NCBI RefSeq assembly: GCF_000723165.1
Contig: NZ_HG322949.1
Coordinates: forward strand, 95,352 to 159,351
DNA length: 64,000 nucleotides
Origin: Janthinobacterium agaricidamnosum NBRC 102515 = DSM 9628
Lineage (GTDB): Bacteria; Pseudomonadota; Gammaproteobacteria; Burkholderiales; Burkholderiaceae_D
Reading direction: 5' to 3'
The notes beneath the pieces were generated by a model. It searched no databases. It saw only the letters and a list, made by a program, of their open reading frames with translations, and was not told the DNA's origin. Below, in pieces: positions 1 through 9,535 of this stretch (its first letter is position 1; each line of letters opens with the position of its first letter). A program made the translations under genes and the position numbers.

Positions 1-1666
1 AACGGGCCTGGTACAGCGCTTCGGCTTGCGGCTGTGGCGCGATCAGGTAGGCAGTGTATTGCGATTCGAATTTATGCGTATCCTGGTCCAGTGCTTTCAA
101 GTCGGATACGCCGTAATAACTGGCGCCGGCCTTGAACACGTCATGGAAGGTCAGCGCGCACAAGGTGGTCATGCCGCCGGCGCTGCCGCCGCGGATGATC
201 AGGCGTTCCTTGTCGGCCAGGCCCCGTTCGGCCAGGTACGCGGCGCCGGCGATGCAATCCTCGACATCGACAATGCCCCACTGGCCTTGCAGCGCATCGC
301 GGTATGCGCGTCCGAAACCGCTGCTGCCGCCATAGTTGACGTCCAGTACGCCAAAGCCGCGGCTGGTCCAGAACTGGATCGCCAATTTCAGGGTATTGCT
401 GGCCATGTTGGTCGGGCCGCCATGGCCGATGACGATGACCGGCGGCTGGTCGCCGGCCGGTGCGTGATGGTCGGCATTGTGCGGCGCATAAAAAAAGGCG
501 TGCGACGTGCGGCCATTGCTGCTTGGATAGCTGATGCTTTCCGGTACAGACAGATAAGCCACTTCGGGCAACTGGCTGATCGACTGGCTCAGCACTTCCA
601 GTTCGCCATTGGCAAAATCGATGCGCGCCAATTCCGGCGCAATCGTCGGGCTGCCGCCCAGCAAGGCGACAAAACCGGGGCCGACCCGCAATTCGCGGAT
701 TTCCTGGTACGGATTGGCGATGCTTTCCAGCCGCGCCGCGCCGGGCGACAAGCGGCCCAGGTGACTGACGCCGTTTTGCAGATAGGTACAGATGATGTCG
801 CCTTCCGGCAAGAAACCATACATCGAACCGCCAAACGTCCAGTGCGGCGTGGCGAATTCGGCCGCCACCGGACACAGCGCTTCGATAGTGGCGCCATGCA
901 AGCGGTACAGATTCCACCAGCCGCTGCTGTCCGACACAAAATGCAGCAAGCCTTGCGGCGACCATTCCGGCTGACAAATCGATTCGCGGAGGCCGCCGGC
1001 AATCAGGCGCGGCGTGCTCAGCGTGCCGTCGTCATGCACCTCGGCCAGCCACAGTTCGGTGCCTTGCCACGGCATGCGCGGATGGTCCCAGCTGAGCCAG
1101 GCCAGCGAACGGCCATCCGGCGACAGGCGCGGCGCCGCGTAAAAATCGTGGCCCTGGGCCAGCACGGTTTCGCTGCCGTCGAAATTGACCGCGCACAGGC
1201 TGTTGTCGGGCAAGGCGTGGCCTTCCGCTGGATGCAACTCGCGCACGCCGATCAGGCGCTGGCGCTGCTGGTCGACGATAAAATCGGCATGGCGTTGTGT
1301 GCCCGGGCGGCTCAGCGGCCGCGCTTCGGCGTCGCCGGCCTTCACGTAAATCAGGTTATCGGCAAAATGCGAAAAATAGACGGTGTCGCCATCGACCACA
1401 TACGCGCCGCCGCCGTATTCATGCACGCGGGTGCGCACATTCAGCGGCGCCGGCGTCAATTCAGCGACCTGGGCGTCGCGCCGGCGCAGCAGGGTATGGC
1501 GGCCGCCTTCGCTGGCGCGGCCGGCCAGCCAGAAAATATCGCTCCCATCCGGACCGCCCAGCGCCACTTGCGTCAGCGGCGAAGAACCGGCCGCGACCAC
1601 GGCGGCGCTGATCGGCGACGGCCAGACGCCATAAGGGGCGGTTGTGCGGGATGAGGCTGATGTCAT
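1..1666 (-). CDS. S9 family prolyl oligopeptidase-type peptidase, C-terminus cut by window edge
   Basis: The reading frame runs from the ATG at 1666 down past position 1, so about 555 N-terminal residues are seen and the end is missing. The first ~370 residues read like a seven-bladed beta-propeller of the S9 peptidases (repeated SPDGR-like and WSPQG-like turns). The following part is an alpha/beta hydrolase with an HGGPT oxyanion region (around residue 410) and the nucleophile motif GGSAGG near residue 490. The catalytic Asp and His should lie beyond the window. No signal peptide is visible, so a cytoplasmic dipeptidyl/oligopeptidase acting on short peptides is likely. It is transcribed away from hemE. 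Family assignment is firm; the substrate is unknown. Confidence 0.85.
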   Translation of the reverse strand, partial: MTSASSRTTAPYGVWPSPISAAVVAAGSSPLTQVALGGPDGSDIFWLAGRASEGGRHTLLRRRDAQVAELTPAPLNVRTRVHEYGGGAYVVDGDTVYFSHFADNLIYVKAGDAEARPLSRPGTQRHADFIVDQQRQRLIGVRELHPAEGHALPDNSLCAVNFDGSETVLAQGHDFYAAPRLSPDGRSLAWLSWDHPRMPWQGTELWLAEVHDDGTLSTPRLIAGGLRESICQPEWSPQGLLHFVSDSSGWWNLYRLHGATIEALCPVAAEFATPHWTFGGSMYGFLPEGDIICTYLQNGVSHLGRLSPGAARLESIANPYQEIRELRVGPGFVALLGGSPTIAPELARIDFANGELEVLSQSISQLPEVAYLSVPESISYPSSNGRTSHAFFYAPHNADHHAPAGDQPPVIVIGHGGPTNMASNTLKLAIQFWTSRGFGVLDVNYGGSSGFGRAYRDALQGQWGIVDVEDCIAGAAYLAERGLADKERLIIRGGSAGGMTTLCALTFHDVFKAGASYYGVSDLKALDQDTHKFESQYTAYLIAPQPQAEALYQAR

Positions 1667-1858
1667 GCTGGCTCCGTAAAGGGGAAAGTGTCGGACAAGA
1701 GCCGTTCATCATAAAGGAAGGGACGGCATAGTGAAAGTGTTTAACTTGCTTAAATGGCAAACTTTCTTTGCTGTCGGTGTTGCTCAGTGGCATCAAACAA
1801 TGGAAAAGATGGCATTGAATGCGATAATAGAGGTTTCCCAAGCTACTGATTGCCTGCC

Positions 1859-2941
1859 ATGCCACAATTTGCTCCGCTTCAGAATGACACTTTCTTGCGC
1901 GCGCTGCTGCGCCAGCCGACCGACCACACCCCTGTGTGGCTGATGCGGCAAGCCGGACGTTACCTGCCGGAATACCGCGCCACGCGCGAAAAGGCAGGCT
2001 CTTTCCTGGGCTTGGCGAAAAATCCCGATTACGCCACCGAAGTGACGTTGCAACCGCTGGACCGCTTTCCGCTGGATGCGGCGATCCTGTTTTCCGACAT
2101 CCTGACGGTACCCGACGCGATGGGCCTGGGCCTGTATTTTGCCGATGGCGAAGGTCCGAAATTCGAGCGCCCGCTGCGCACCGAGCAAGAAGTGCTGGCG
2201 TTGCGCGCGCCGGACCTGGACTCGCTGGACTATGTGTTCAACGCCGTCACGCAAATCCGCACGGCATTGAATGGCCGCGTGCCGCTGATCGGTTTTTCGG
2301 GCAGCCCATGGACGCTGGCGTGCTACATGGTGGAGGGCCAGGGCTCGAAAGAGTTCCACATCATTAAAAAGATGCTGTACAACCGTCCGGACTTGATGCA
2401 CCACATCCTGGCGACCAATGCCAAGGCGGTGGCGCAGTACTTGAATGCGCAAATCGACGCCGGCGCGCAAGCCGTGATGATTTTCGATTCCTGGGGCGGC
2501 GCGTTGGCCGATGGCGCTTATCAAGAGTTTTCGCTGAACTATATGCAGCAAGTGGTGGCCCAATTGAAGCGCGACAAGGATGGCGTCAAGATTCCCGCCA
2601 TCGTGTTCACCAAGGGCGGCGGCCAGTGGATCGAGCAAATCGCCGACATCGGCGCCGATGCGGTCGGCCTCGACTGGACCGTCAACCTGGCCCGCGCCCG
2701 CGAGCTGGTCGGCCACAAGGTCGGCTTGCAAGGCAACCTGGACCCGGCGATCCTGTTTGCCAGCCCGGAACAAATCCGCGCCGAAGTCGCCAAGGTATTA
2801 AATACGTTCGGCAGACCGGCGGCCGGCAACGGCCATGTATTCAACCTGGGCCATGGTATTTCCCAGTTCACCCCGCCGGAATCGGTGGCGGCGATGGTGG
2901 AAGCGGTGCATAGCCTGAGCCGGGCAATGCGCGCGGTCTGA
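1859..2941 (+). CDS. hemE: Uroporphyrinogen decarboxylase
   Basis: HemE removes the four acetate carboxyls of uroporphyrinogen III to give coproporphyrinogen III in cytoplasmic haem synthesis. The 360-residue product has the family signatures: the N-terminal motif [16 protein letters not shown] with the substrate-binding Arg and, later, [16 protein letters not shown]. The catalytic-site Asp/Tyr region and a C-terminal NLGHGI are also present. A TTG three codons upstream (1850) is in frame, but family members begin close to the ATG at 1859, so that start is preferred. An AGAGG lies further upstream than ideal (about 1828). A strong terminator follows at once, and the downstream intergenic region carries DnaA-type boxes. 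Confidence 0.97.
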   Translation: MPQFAPLQNDTFLRALLRQPTDHTPVWLMRQAGRYLPEYRATREKAGSFLGLAKNPDYATEVTLQPLDRFPLDAAILFSDILTVPDAMGLGLYFADGEGPKFERPLRTEQEVLALRAPDLDSLDYVFNAVTQIRTALNGRVPLIGFSGSPWTLACYMVEGQGSKEFHIIKKMLYNRPDLMHHILATNAKAVAQYLNAQIDAGAQAVMIFDSWGGALADGAYQEFSLNYMQQVVAQLKRDKDGVKIPAIVFTKGGGQWIEQIADIGADAVGLDWTVNLARARELVGHKVGLQGNLDPAILFASPEQIRAEVAKVLNTFGRPAAGNGHVFNLGHGISQFTPPESVAAMVEAVHSLSRAMRAV

Positions 2942-2965
2942 GCGGTATCCTGGCCGGCAAGGCCG

Positions 2966-3002
2966 AAAAGGGCATGTTTCCCAGTGAAACCTGCCCTTTT
3001 TT
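2966..3002 (+). terminator. Rho-independent terminator of hemE
   Basis: The sequence AAAAGGGCA-GTTTC, a five-base loop and GAAAC-TGCCCTTTT form a long hairpin (one unpaired base in each arm) followed by T residues, starting about 25 bp after the hemE stop. Confidence 0.85.
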
Positions 3003-3019
3003 CATTTTGCACGCATCGG

Positions 3020-3660
3020 GGAAAACCGACTTATGCACAATTTTTTTTGCTGCGGAAATAAGAGGCAGTGAAATTTCCTGGCCTGGGAGTAAGTTGCAAG
3101 CTATTGATTTTGAAGGAATTAATTGCCATTGATTTTCTCAATGATTCTGTAATAAGCAATGTTATTCCTTGTGCCGGCGAGCTTATAAGTTCATTGTCCA
3201 CAAAGTTATCAACAGATTCTGTGGATAAAAAAGAAAAGTACTTTGTTAACCGGCACTTAGCTTTGCTGTTAAGGTAATGCACGAGGTTTATGTTGCAATG
3301 CATGATTTTTAGATAATCTCATGGCGCTGCCGTGATGTTTGCATTGCAACAAAATCATCCCGGCCGGGGGCGTACAGCAGGCGGCCAGGGTTTTCTTCAT
3401 CGAAAGAGCCGGGCAGCTTGAAAAGGCGCCGCTTTTCTTGCAGAATCTGCCGCAAAATACTTCAGTTATGCACAGAACGCGGGGAAAACCGGTGTGGTGT
3501 TCTTCCCTAGGGAGGGTTTTTCAAGTAGTTGATTTTAAAGGTGTTTATTTTCGCAATTTCGAGCACTTTGTGCTTATCACAAGTTTCCGTAGTGCGCGAT
3601 TTGTTCATTCAATTCGCTTTGTCCACAAAGTTATCCACAGTCTCTGTGGATAGTTCAACA
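3020..3660. other. Duplicated DnaA-box array between hemE and priA (origin-like or DnaA-titration locus)
   Basis: This AT-rich, gene-free stretch holds eight DnaA-like 9-mers. Four match TTATNCACA exactly: TTATGCACA at 3031 and 3466, TTATCCACA at 3631, and its complement at 3220. Four differ by one base: TTGTCCACA at 3194 and 3619, TTATCAACA at 3206, and TGTGGATAG at 3645. The last three boxes of each set have identical spacing (starts +0, +12, +26), and the two triplets are 425 bp apart. A matching stretch around 3097 and 3522 has the same 425-bp offset, so this is an imperfect tandem duplication. The T-rich segments between boxes could serve as unwinding elements. Which role it plays cannot be told from the sequence. 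Confidence 0.7.
3291..3350. repeat. 11-bp inverted repeat inside the DnaA-box region
   Basis: GTTGCAATGCA and TGCATTGCAAC face each other across a spacer of about 37 bp, lying between the two DnaA-box triplets. The arms are perfect. No coding frame explains them, and there is no T tract typical of a terminator. Confidence 0.5.
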
Positions 3661-3712
3661 GCCCGTAGCGCGAGCGGTTTTTCCGCGTATTTTTTGCAGA
3701 TTGGTAGTTCAG

Positions 3713-5734
3713 ATGGCGCAGTGCATCCTGAAAATCGCGCTCGATACCCCGTTAAACGCCTGGTTCGATTACCGCTGGATGGGCGAAGCATCCGAGCGGC
3801 CGCGGATCGGCCAATTGGCGCTGGTGCCGTTCGGGCGGCGCGAAGTGATGGGTTTGATCGTCGGCGTGTCCGACAGTAGCGACGTGCCTGTGGATAAGCT
3901 CAAGGATGTGCTGGCGGTGCGCAGCCAATTGGCGCCGCTGTCGGCCGAATGGCTGGCGCTGGCCGGTTTCGCCGCGGATTATTACCAGCGGCCGCTGGGC
4001 GAAGTGGCCTTGCCCGGCTTGCCGAAGAATGTACGCGTGCTGACCACGGTCGCGCTCGACCGCGCCATCAAGAAACTGGACCAGCACCAGGCCGGGCACG
4101 ACGCCACGCCGTTCGACATGCCGCGCCTCAACGACGCCCAGCAAGCGGCGGCCGACGCCATCGGCGGCGCGTCAGGCTTCAAGCCGACCTTGCTGTACGG
4201 CGTCACCGGCAGCGGCAAGACCGAAGTGTATCTGCAATCCTGCGCCCAGGTGCTGGCGCGGAACGAGGGCGCGCAAATCCTGATCCTGGTGCCGGAAATC
4301 AATTTGACGCCCCAGCTGGAAGGCAATATCCGGCGCCGCTTCCCCGGCGTCATGCTGGCCACGCTGCACAGCAGCCTGTCCGAAGGCGAGCGCATGCTGC
4401 ACTGGCTGGCCGCGCACCAGGGCAAGGCCCGCATCATCCTCGGCACCCGGCTGGCGATCCTCGCTTCGCTGCCGCAGTTGAAACTGATCATCATCGATGA
4501 AGAACACGATCCTTCCTACAAGCAACAGGAAGGCTTGCGCTATTCGGCGCGCGACCTGGCCGTGTGGCGCGCCTGGCAACTGGGCATTCCGATCGTGCTC
4601 GGCTCGGCCACGCCGTCGCTGGAAAGCTGGCACCACGCGCAATCGGGACGCTACCGCAAGCTGGAATTGCGCGAGCGCGCCGTCAAGAACGCGGTCTTGC
4701 CGCGCGTAAAATTGCTCGACATGGAGCGCGACAAGCCGAAGGACGGCTTGACGTCGCACCTGGTGGCGGCCTTGAAATTGCGCATGGAGCGCGGCGAACA
4801 GTCGCTGCTGTTCTTGAACCGGCGCGGTTACGCGCCGGTGATTTGCTGCGAATCGTGCGGCTGGATCAGCAATTGCACGCGCTGCACCTCGTTCATGGTG
4901 TTGCACAAGCCGGAACACCGCTTGCGCTGCCATCATTGCAGCCTGGAATTGCGGATTCCGCGCCATTGCCCGACCTGCGGCAACGTCGATTTGCAACCGC
5001 TGGGACGCGGCACGCAGCGCGTCGAAGAAGGCTTGCAGCAATTATTTCCCGAGGCGCGCATCTTGCGCATCGACGCCGACTCGACCCGCAAGAAGGGCAG
5101 CGCGCAAGAAGCGTTCGACAGCGTGCACCGCGGCGAAGTCGATATCTTGATCGGCACGCAAATGGTGGCCAAGGGTCATGATTTTAAAAAACTGACGCTG
5201 GTCGGCATCCTGAATCCGGATACGGCCTTGTTTTCCCAGGATTACCGCGCCAGTGAGCGCTTATTCGCACAATTGATGCAGGTGGCGGGCCGGGCCGGCC
5301 GCGCCGCGCAAACCGAGGGCGGCAGCGTCAGCGAAGTACTGATCCAGACCCGTTATGCGCGCCATCCGCTGTACGACGCGGTCGTCAATCATGACTATGA
5401 TCACTTCGCCAGCGCCTTGCTGGAAGAACGGGCCCAGGCCGCGTTGCCGCCGTATCTGTTTCAGGCCCTGCTGCGCGCCGAGGCGCCGGAATTGGCGACC
5501 GCGATCGAGTTCTTGCAGGCGGCCAAGGACTGCATGGCGCATCCGATGATCACCATCAACGATCCTATTCCGATGAGCATGACGCGGGTGTACAACGTCG
5601 ACCGCGCCCAATTGCTGATCGAATCGGCTTCGCGGCCGGCCTTGCAAGCCTTCTTGAAAGCATGGCTGCTGATGCTGCGCAGCATGAAAACCCGCGTCAA
5701 ATGGTCGCTGGAAGTCGATCCGCTGGATATTTGA
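3713..5734 (+). CDS. priA: Primosomal protein N', replication-restart helicase PriA
   Basis: PriA is a 3'-5' superfamily-2 DNA helicase that recognises stalled forks and loads the replisome away from oriC. The 673-residue product has the N-terminal 3'-DNA-end-binding domain (about 1-105), Walker A GVTGSGKTE (near 160) and Walker B with DEEH (near 260). Two zinc-binding knuckles follow, built from pairs of Cys between about 380 and 430 (CESCGW, CTRC, CHHC, CPTCG). The helicase C lobe ends in the Q-x-x-GRAGR region. The ATG at 3713 is used; a TTG four codons upstream is also in frame. The gene lies directly behind the DnaA-box array and is convergent with the argP-like gene. Confidence 0.97.
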   Translation: MAQCILKIALDTPLNAWFDYRWMGEASERPRIGQLALVPFGRREVMGLIVGVSDSSDVPVDKLKDVLAVRSQLAPLSAEWLALAGFAADYYQRPLGEVALPGLPKNVRVLTTVALDRAIKKLDQHQAGHDATPFDMPRLNDAQQAAADAIGGASGFKPTLLYGVTGSGKTEVYLQSCAQVLARNEGAQILILVPEINLTPQLEGNIRRRFPGVMLATLHSSLSEGERMLHWLAAHQGKARIILGTRLAILASLPQLKLIIIDEEHDPSYKQQEGLRYSARDLAVWRAWQLGIPIVLGSATPSLESWHHAQSGRYRKLELRERAVKNAVLPRVKLLDMERDKPKDGLTSHLVAALKLRMERGEQSLLFLNRRGYAPVICCESCGWISNCTRCTSFMVLHKPEHRLRCHHCSLELRIPRHCPTCGNVDLQPLGRGTQRVEEGLQQLFPEARILRIDADSTRKKGSAQEAFDSVHRGEVDILIGTQMVAKGHDFKKLTLVGILNPDTALFSQDYRASERLFAQLMQVAGRAGRAAQTEGGSVSEVLIQTRYARHPLYDAVVNHDYDHFASALLEERAQAALPPYLFQALLRAEAPELATAIEFLQAAKDCMAHPMITINDPIPMSMTRVYNVDRAQLLIESASRPALQAFLKAWLLMLRSMKTRVKWSLEVDPLDI

Positions 5735-5740
5735 CGGGTC

Positions 5741-6637
5741 TTACGGTTGCAGCAAATAACGCCGGGCCGCGTTGACCAACTGTTCCGACAACAATTTGGT
5801 GAACGGCGTATCGAGCGCCCACGCATGCCAGCTGAGCGGCACGTCCAGCGTACGGCCCGGCGCCAGGTCGATCAATTGGTCGTTCAACAGCGCGCTGGCC
5901 ACCTGCTTGCGCGGCATCAAACCATAGGCCAGATTGCCGAAGATGGCTTCCCGTAGCGCGGCCGAGACCGGGATGGTGTGATGCGGAAATGGCTGGCGCA
6001 TCCCCAATGTTTCATCGAGGAAGCGCGCCAGCAAGGCGTGCTGGCTGACCACGGCCGGCGCCAGCGCCACCGCCTCGGCTGAAAAACCGTCGCCGAACCA
6101 GTGGCCGGCAAACAGCGGCGTCGCCACGCAGCTATATTGCAGCAGACCCAGCGGCGTCACCGAGGTGGCCGCCGCCGCATCGTGCGCGCTTGCCGCCTGC
6201 GCCGCGATGCAGCCGAACACGCTGCCGTCGCGCACCAGTTTTAAGGCCGCGTCGCTGTCGGCCAGGCGCACGTCGAGCTGGCAGCGCGGCGGCGCCAGCA
6301 ACGGCGGCAAGCTGTGCGGAAACCACGTCGCCAGGCTGTCGGCGTCGATCGCAATCGCGATTTCCGGCATGCTGACGCTGTTGCCGAGGTCGATGTCGAG
6401 CGCCGCTTCCATCAATTTGACGTTGCGATGATGCACGATCAAGCGCTGGCCCAGCCCGGTCGGCACGGCTGGCTGGCCGCGCACGATCAATAAGCGGCCG
6501 CTGCTGTCTTCGAGCGCCTTGATGCGCTGCGATACCGCCGATTGGGTGATGCCCAGCGCCAATGCCGCTTTTTCAAAACTGCCATGGCTGGCCACCGCAT
6601 CCAGCACGGCCAGCGCGCGATAATCAAGTTGACCCAT
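5741..6637 (-). CDS. argP: LysR-family transcriptional regulator, ArgP (IciA) type
   Basis: A 298-residue LysR regulator. The N-terminal winged helix-turn-helix (about 1-60, with GSFEKAALALGITQSAVSQR) is followed by a two-lobed effector domain. The opening residues (MGQLDYRALAVLDAVASHGS) and the short ALEDSSGRLLIVR wing match ArgP/IciA, which in Escherichia coli activates the arginine/lysine exporter gene argO and responds to lysine and arginine. No LysE-type exporter is next to it here. It is divergent from a lipoamide-dehydrogenase-like gene with a 150-bp shared control region. Family is clear; the orthologue name is probable. Confidence 0.8.
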   Translation of the reverse strand: MGQLDYRALAVLDAVASHGSFEKAALALGITQSAVSQRIKALEDSSGRLLIVRGQPAVPTGLGQRLIVHHRNVKLMEAALDIDLGNSVSMPEIAIAIDADSLATWFPHSLPPLLAPPRCQLDVRLADSDAALKLVRDGSVFGCIAAQAASAHDAAAATSVTPLGLLQYSCVATPLFAGHWFGDGFSAEAVALAPAVVSQHALLARFLDETLGMRQPFPHHTIPVSAALREAIFGNLAYGLMPRKQVASALLNDQLIDLAPGRTLDVPLSWHAWALDTPFTKLLSEQLVNAARRYLLQP

Positions 6638-6787
6638 TAGCTGTACTTATAATTTTTAAGAACGATTAGTCATACTAATGCATTATTTGCCAACAGGTAA
6701 AACCTTATTTGCGTCAAAAGAGTAGTATTGAGTGAAATTCGGCAGCCCGCGTATCTTTCTGCCGCACAACTCACCCTGGAAAACAGC

Positions 6788-8227
6788 ATGAAAACACTGA
6801 AAGTCGATGTAGCCGTGATCGGCGGCGGCACCGCCGGCATGACGGCATACCGGGCGGCGCGGATGCACAAGCAGCGCACCGTGATGATCGAAGGCGGCCC
6901 GTACGGCACCACGTGCGCGCGGGTCGGCTGCATGCCCAGCAAATTGCTGATTTCCGCCGCCGAAGCGGCCCATGCGCTGGCCGCGGCGCCGGCTTTCGGC
7001 GTGCATGCCGGCCAGGTCCGCATCGATGGCCGCGCCGTGATGGCGCGCGTGCGCAGCGAGCGCGACCGTTTTGTCGGTTTCGTGCTGGAAGGCGTCGACA
7101 ACATTCCCGACGAAGACAAGATCCGCGGCTACGCCCGCTTCACCGGACCGGGCCGGCTGCAAGTCGGCCAGCATACGGTGATCGAGGCGGAGCGCATCGT
7201 GATTGCGACCGGATCGACGGCAATCGTGCCGGAAGAGTGGAAAACCGGCGGCGATCGGGTGATTAGCAGCGACGATGTCTTCGACTGGACCGATTTGCCG
7301 GCCTCGGTGGCGGTGGTCGGCAGCGGCGTCATCGGCCTGGAACTCGGGCAGGCGCTGCACCGGCTGGGTGTGCGCGTGGCGATCTTTGCGCGTGGTTCCA
7401 GCGTCGCGCAACTGAGCGATCCGCTGGTGTTGCAGGATGCCGCCAAGGTATTGGGCGCGCAAGTCGATCTCCGCTTCCAGACCCAGGTCGCGGCCATCGC
7501 CAGGGAGGGCGACGGTGTCAGGCTGACCAGCCGCGACGCCGCCGGCGTCGAGCGCAGCGAGCATTTCGAGTATGTGCTGTCGGCCATCGGCCGCAGCCCG
7601 AACGTGCGCCAGCTGGGCCTGGAACTGGCGCAGATCGAACTGGACCGGCATGGGATTCCGCTGTACGACCAGCGCACCATGCAGTGCGGCAAGAGTGCGA
7701 TTTTCATCGCCGGCGACGCCGACAATGAACGCCCGGTCTTGCCGGAGGCGGCCGACCAGGGCCGCATCGCCGGCGACAACGCGGCCCGTTATCCGGACGT
7801 GCAGCCGGGCTTGCGCCGCACGCCGTTGGCGATTGCCTTCAGCGAGCCGCAAATCGCCACGCTGGGCGCCAGCTACAAGGCATTGTGCATCAGCCACGCG
7901 GGCCGTTTTGCGATCGGCGCGGTGTCGTTTGAAAACCAGGGCCGCAGCCGGGTGATGCTGCAAAACCATGGCATGCTGCGGGTGTATGGCGAGTTCGGCA
8001 CCGGCCGCTTCCTCGGCGCCGAAATGATCGGCCCGCGCGCCGAACACCTGGGGCATTTGCTATCGTGGGCCTGTCAGGCTAAATTGACGGTGGCGGCGAT
8101 GCTGGACATGCCGTTTTACCATCCGGTCATCGAGGAAGGCGTGCGCACCGCGCTGCGCGACCTGGCCGCCACATTGGCGAAAGACCCGGCCGACGTGGCC
8201 TGCGCCGATTGCACGCCGGGGCCTTGA
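6788..8227 (+). CDS. Dihydrolipoamide dehydrogenase-like pyridine nucleotide-disulfide oxidoreductase
   Basis: A 479-residue FAD/NAD(P)-dependent flavoprotein. It shows the FAD Rossmann motif VIGGGTAGM near residue 10, the redox-active disulfide in GTTCARVGCMPSK (about 40-52) and the NAD-binding GSGVIGLELG (near 180). The FAD-binding FIAGDADNERP (near 315) and the dimer-interface HPVIEE supply the catalytic His-Glu pair. It is not next to any 2-oxoacid dehydrogenase gene, so it is probably a stand-alone paralogue whose substrate is not known. The start is the ATG at 6788, preceded by GGAAA; an upstream TTG at 6728 is in frame but less convincing. Confidence 0.85.
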   Translation: MKTLKVDVAVIGGGTAGMTAYRAARMHKQRTVMIEGGPYGTTCARVGCMPSKLLISAAEAAHALAAAPAFGVHAGQVRIDGRAVMARVRSERDRFVGFVLEGVDNIPDEDKIRGYARFTGPGRLQVGQHTVIEAERIVIATGSTAIVPEEWKTGGDRVISSDDVFDWTDLPASVAVVGSGVIGLELGQALHRLGVRVAIFARGSSVAQLSDPLVLQDAAKVLGAQVDLRFQTQVAAIAREGDGVRLTSRDAAGVERSEHFEYVLSAIGRSPNVRQLGLELAQIELDRHGIPLYDQRTMQCGKSAIFIAGDADNERPVLPEAADQGRIAGDNAARYPDVQPGLRRTPLAIAFSEPQIATLGASYKALCISHAGRFAIGAVSFENQGRSRVMLQNHGMLRVYGEFGTGRFLGAEMIGPRAEHLGHLLSWACQAKLTVAAMLDMPFYHPVIEEGVRTALRDLAATLAKDPADVACADCTPGP

Positions 8228-8410
8228 CTGTTGGCGACAAGACAAGAGCAGTGCAGAAATTCTAATTTGGCAACAATCAGTCATGGACAGCGACTGCGGT
8301 TTGGTGGATCATCTCCGTCTGCAAAATTGATCATTAGCAACAAATATTGACGCCTGACTCACAAACCGCCCTGTCACTGGGGGAGTGCCGGGCTTGCACA
8401 CGGAGATACC

Positions 8411-9535
8411 TTGAAGATTCGACGCATATACGCGGACGAACTCCAGGTCGGCCAGGCGCTGGCCTGGGACGTCCACGGGGAAAATGGCGCCCTGCTGGTG
8501 CGGCAGGGGCACGTGGTTGCCAATCAAAACCAGATTGAACTGCTGCTGGAACGGGGCTTTATCGCCGACGTCAGCGATGATGTCGCCGCCACCATTTACC
8601 AGCAGGCGCCGTCGGCGCTGCGCTTGCTGAACCTGGCCCATGGCATCTTGTCGGCCGCGCTGCCGGCGCTGCAGGAGGGACAGCCGGATGCGCTGCAACA
8701 ACTGGAGCAGGCGGCGACACTGGTGCAGGACGCCGTCAAGCTCGATAGCGACGTGGCGCTGGCGTGCATCTTGCACAACCAGGCTGCCGCGCCTTATCCG
8801 GTGCGCCATGGCGTCGATACGGCGGTGGTGGCGATCGTCGTGGCGCGCGCGCTGAAACACAGCGAGACTGAAATCAACAGCATGGTACTGGCCGCGCTGA
8901 CGATGAATATCGGCATGCTGGAGCAGCATGAGCGGCTGGAACAGGAAAAAGAAACGTTGCCGGACGCCGACTGGGCCTACCTCCGCGCCCATCCGCAAGC
9001 GGGCGCCGACTTGCTGCGCCGGGCCGGCGTGCACGATGCAGCATGGCTGTCGGCCGTGCTGCAACACCATGAAAATGAGGATGGCAGCGGTTATCCGCTG
9101 GGCCTGCGTTCGCTGGAAATCAGCACCGCCGCCAAGATCATCATGCTGGCCGACCGTTATTGCGCACGCGTATCGTCACGCGATTACCGCCAGCAGCTGT
9201 TGCCGAACGCGGCGTTGCGCGACATCTTGCTGGAAGCAAATTCAACGCTGAATGCGCAACTGGCGTCGGTGCTGATACGCGAGCTGGGCATCTATCCGAT
9301 CGGTACTTTCGTCAAGCTGGTCAATGGCGAAATCGGCGTGGTCACGCGCAAGGGGCTCAATTCGACGACGCCGCATGTGCAATCGCTGGTCGGCCCGCGC
9401 GGCGCGCGGCTGGACGTGCCGCTGCGGCGCGACACGCGCAACGATTTGCACGGCATCCGCGAAGTGCTGAGCGCCGAACAGGCGGCGCTGGTGTTCCGGC
9501 CGGATCACCTGTGGGGCAGCAGCGCCCGAATTTAA
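8411..9535 (+). CDS. HD-GYP-related protein with degenerate HD motif
   Basis: The 374-residue product begins with TTG, chosen because GGAG lies six bases upstream. Residues 1-60 resemble the N-terminal domain often found before HD-GYP modules. The GYP part is well kept: HHENEDGSGYP at about 219-229. The HD pair that should sit in LxHDIGK is replaced by TMNIGML near residue 165, so two metal ligands are missing. HD-GYP proteins hydrolyse cyclic di-GMP; this one may bind the nucleotide or act as a scaffold. It ends four bases inside the convergent gene downstream. Confidence 0.75.
   Translation: MKIRRIYADELQVGQALAWDVHGENGALLVRQGHVVANQNQIELLLERGFIADVSDDVAATIYQQAPSALRLLNLAHGILSAALPALQEGQPDALQQLEQAATLVQDAVKLDSDVALACILHNQAAAPYPVRHGVDTAVVAIVVARALKHSETEINSMVLAALTMNIGMLEQHERLEQEKETLPDADWAYLRAHPQAGADLLRRAGVHDAAWLSAVLQHHENEDGSGYPLGLRSLEISTAAKIIMLADRYCARVSSRDYRQQLLPNAALRDILLEANSTLNAQLASVLIRELGIYPIGTFVKLVNGEIGVVTRKGLNSTTPHVQSLVGPRGARLDVPLRRDTRNDLHGIREVLSAEQAALVFRPDHLWGSSARI

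Noticed and set aside
26..1654. A 542-codon open frame on the plus strand
   Set aside because: It is the antisense shadow of the S9 peptidase, whose minus-strand translation shows family motifs; the plus-strand product is low-complexity and unlike any protein.
3031..3660. Short open frames within the DnaA-box region
   Set aside because: Low-complexity products without ribosome sites; the boxes and AT-rich tracts explain the stretch better.
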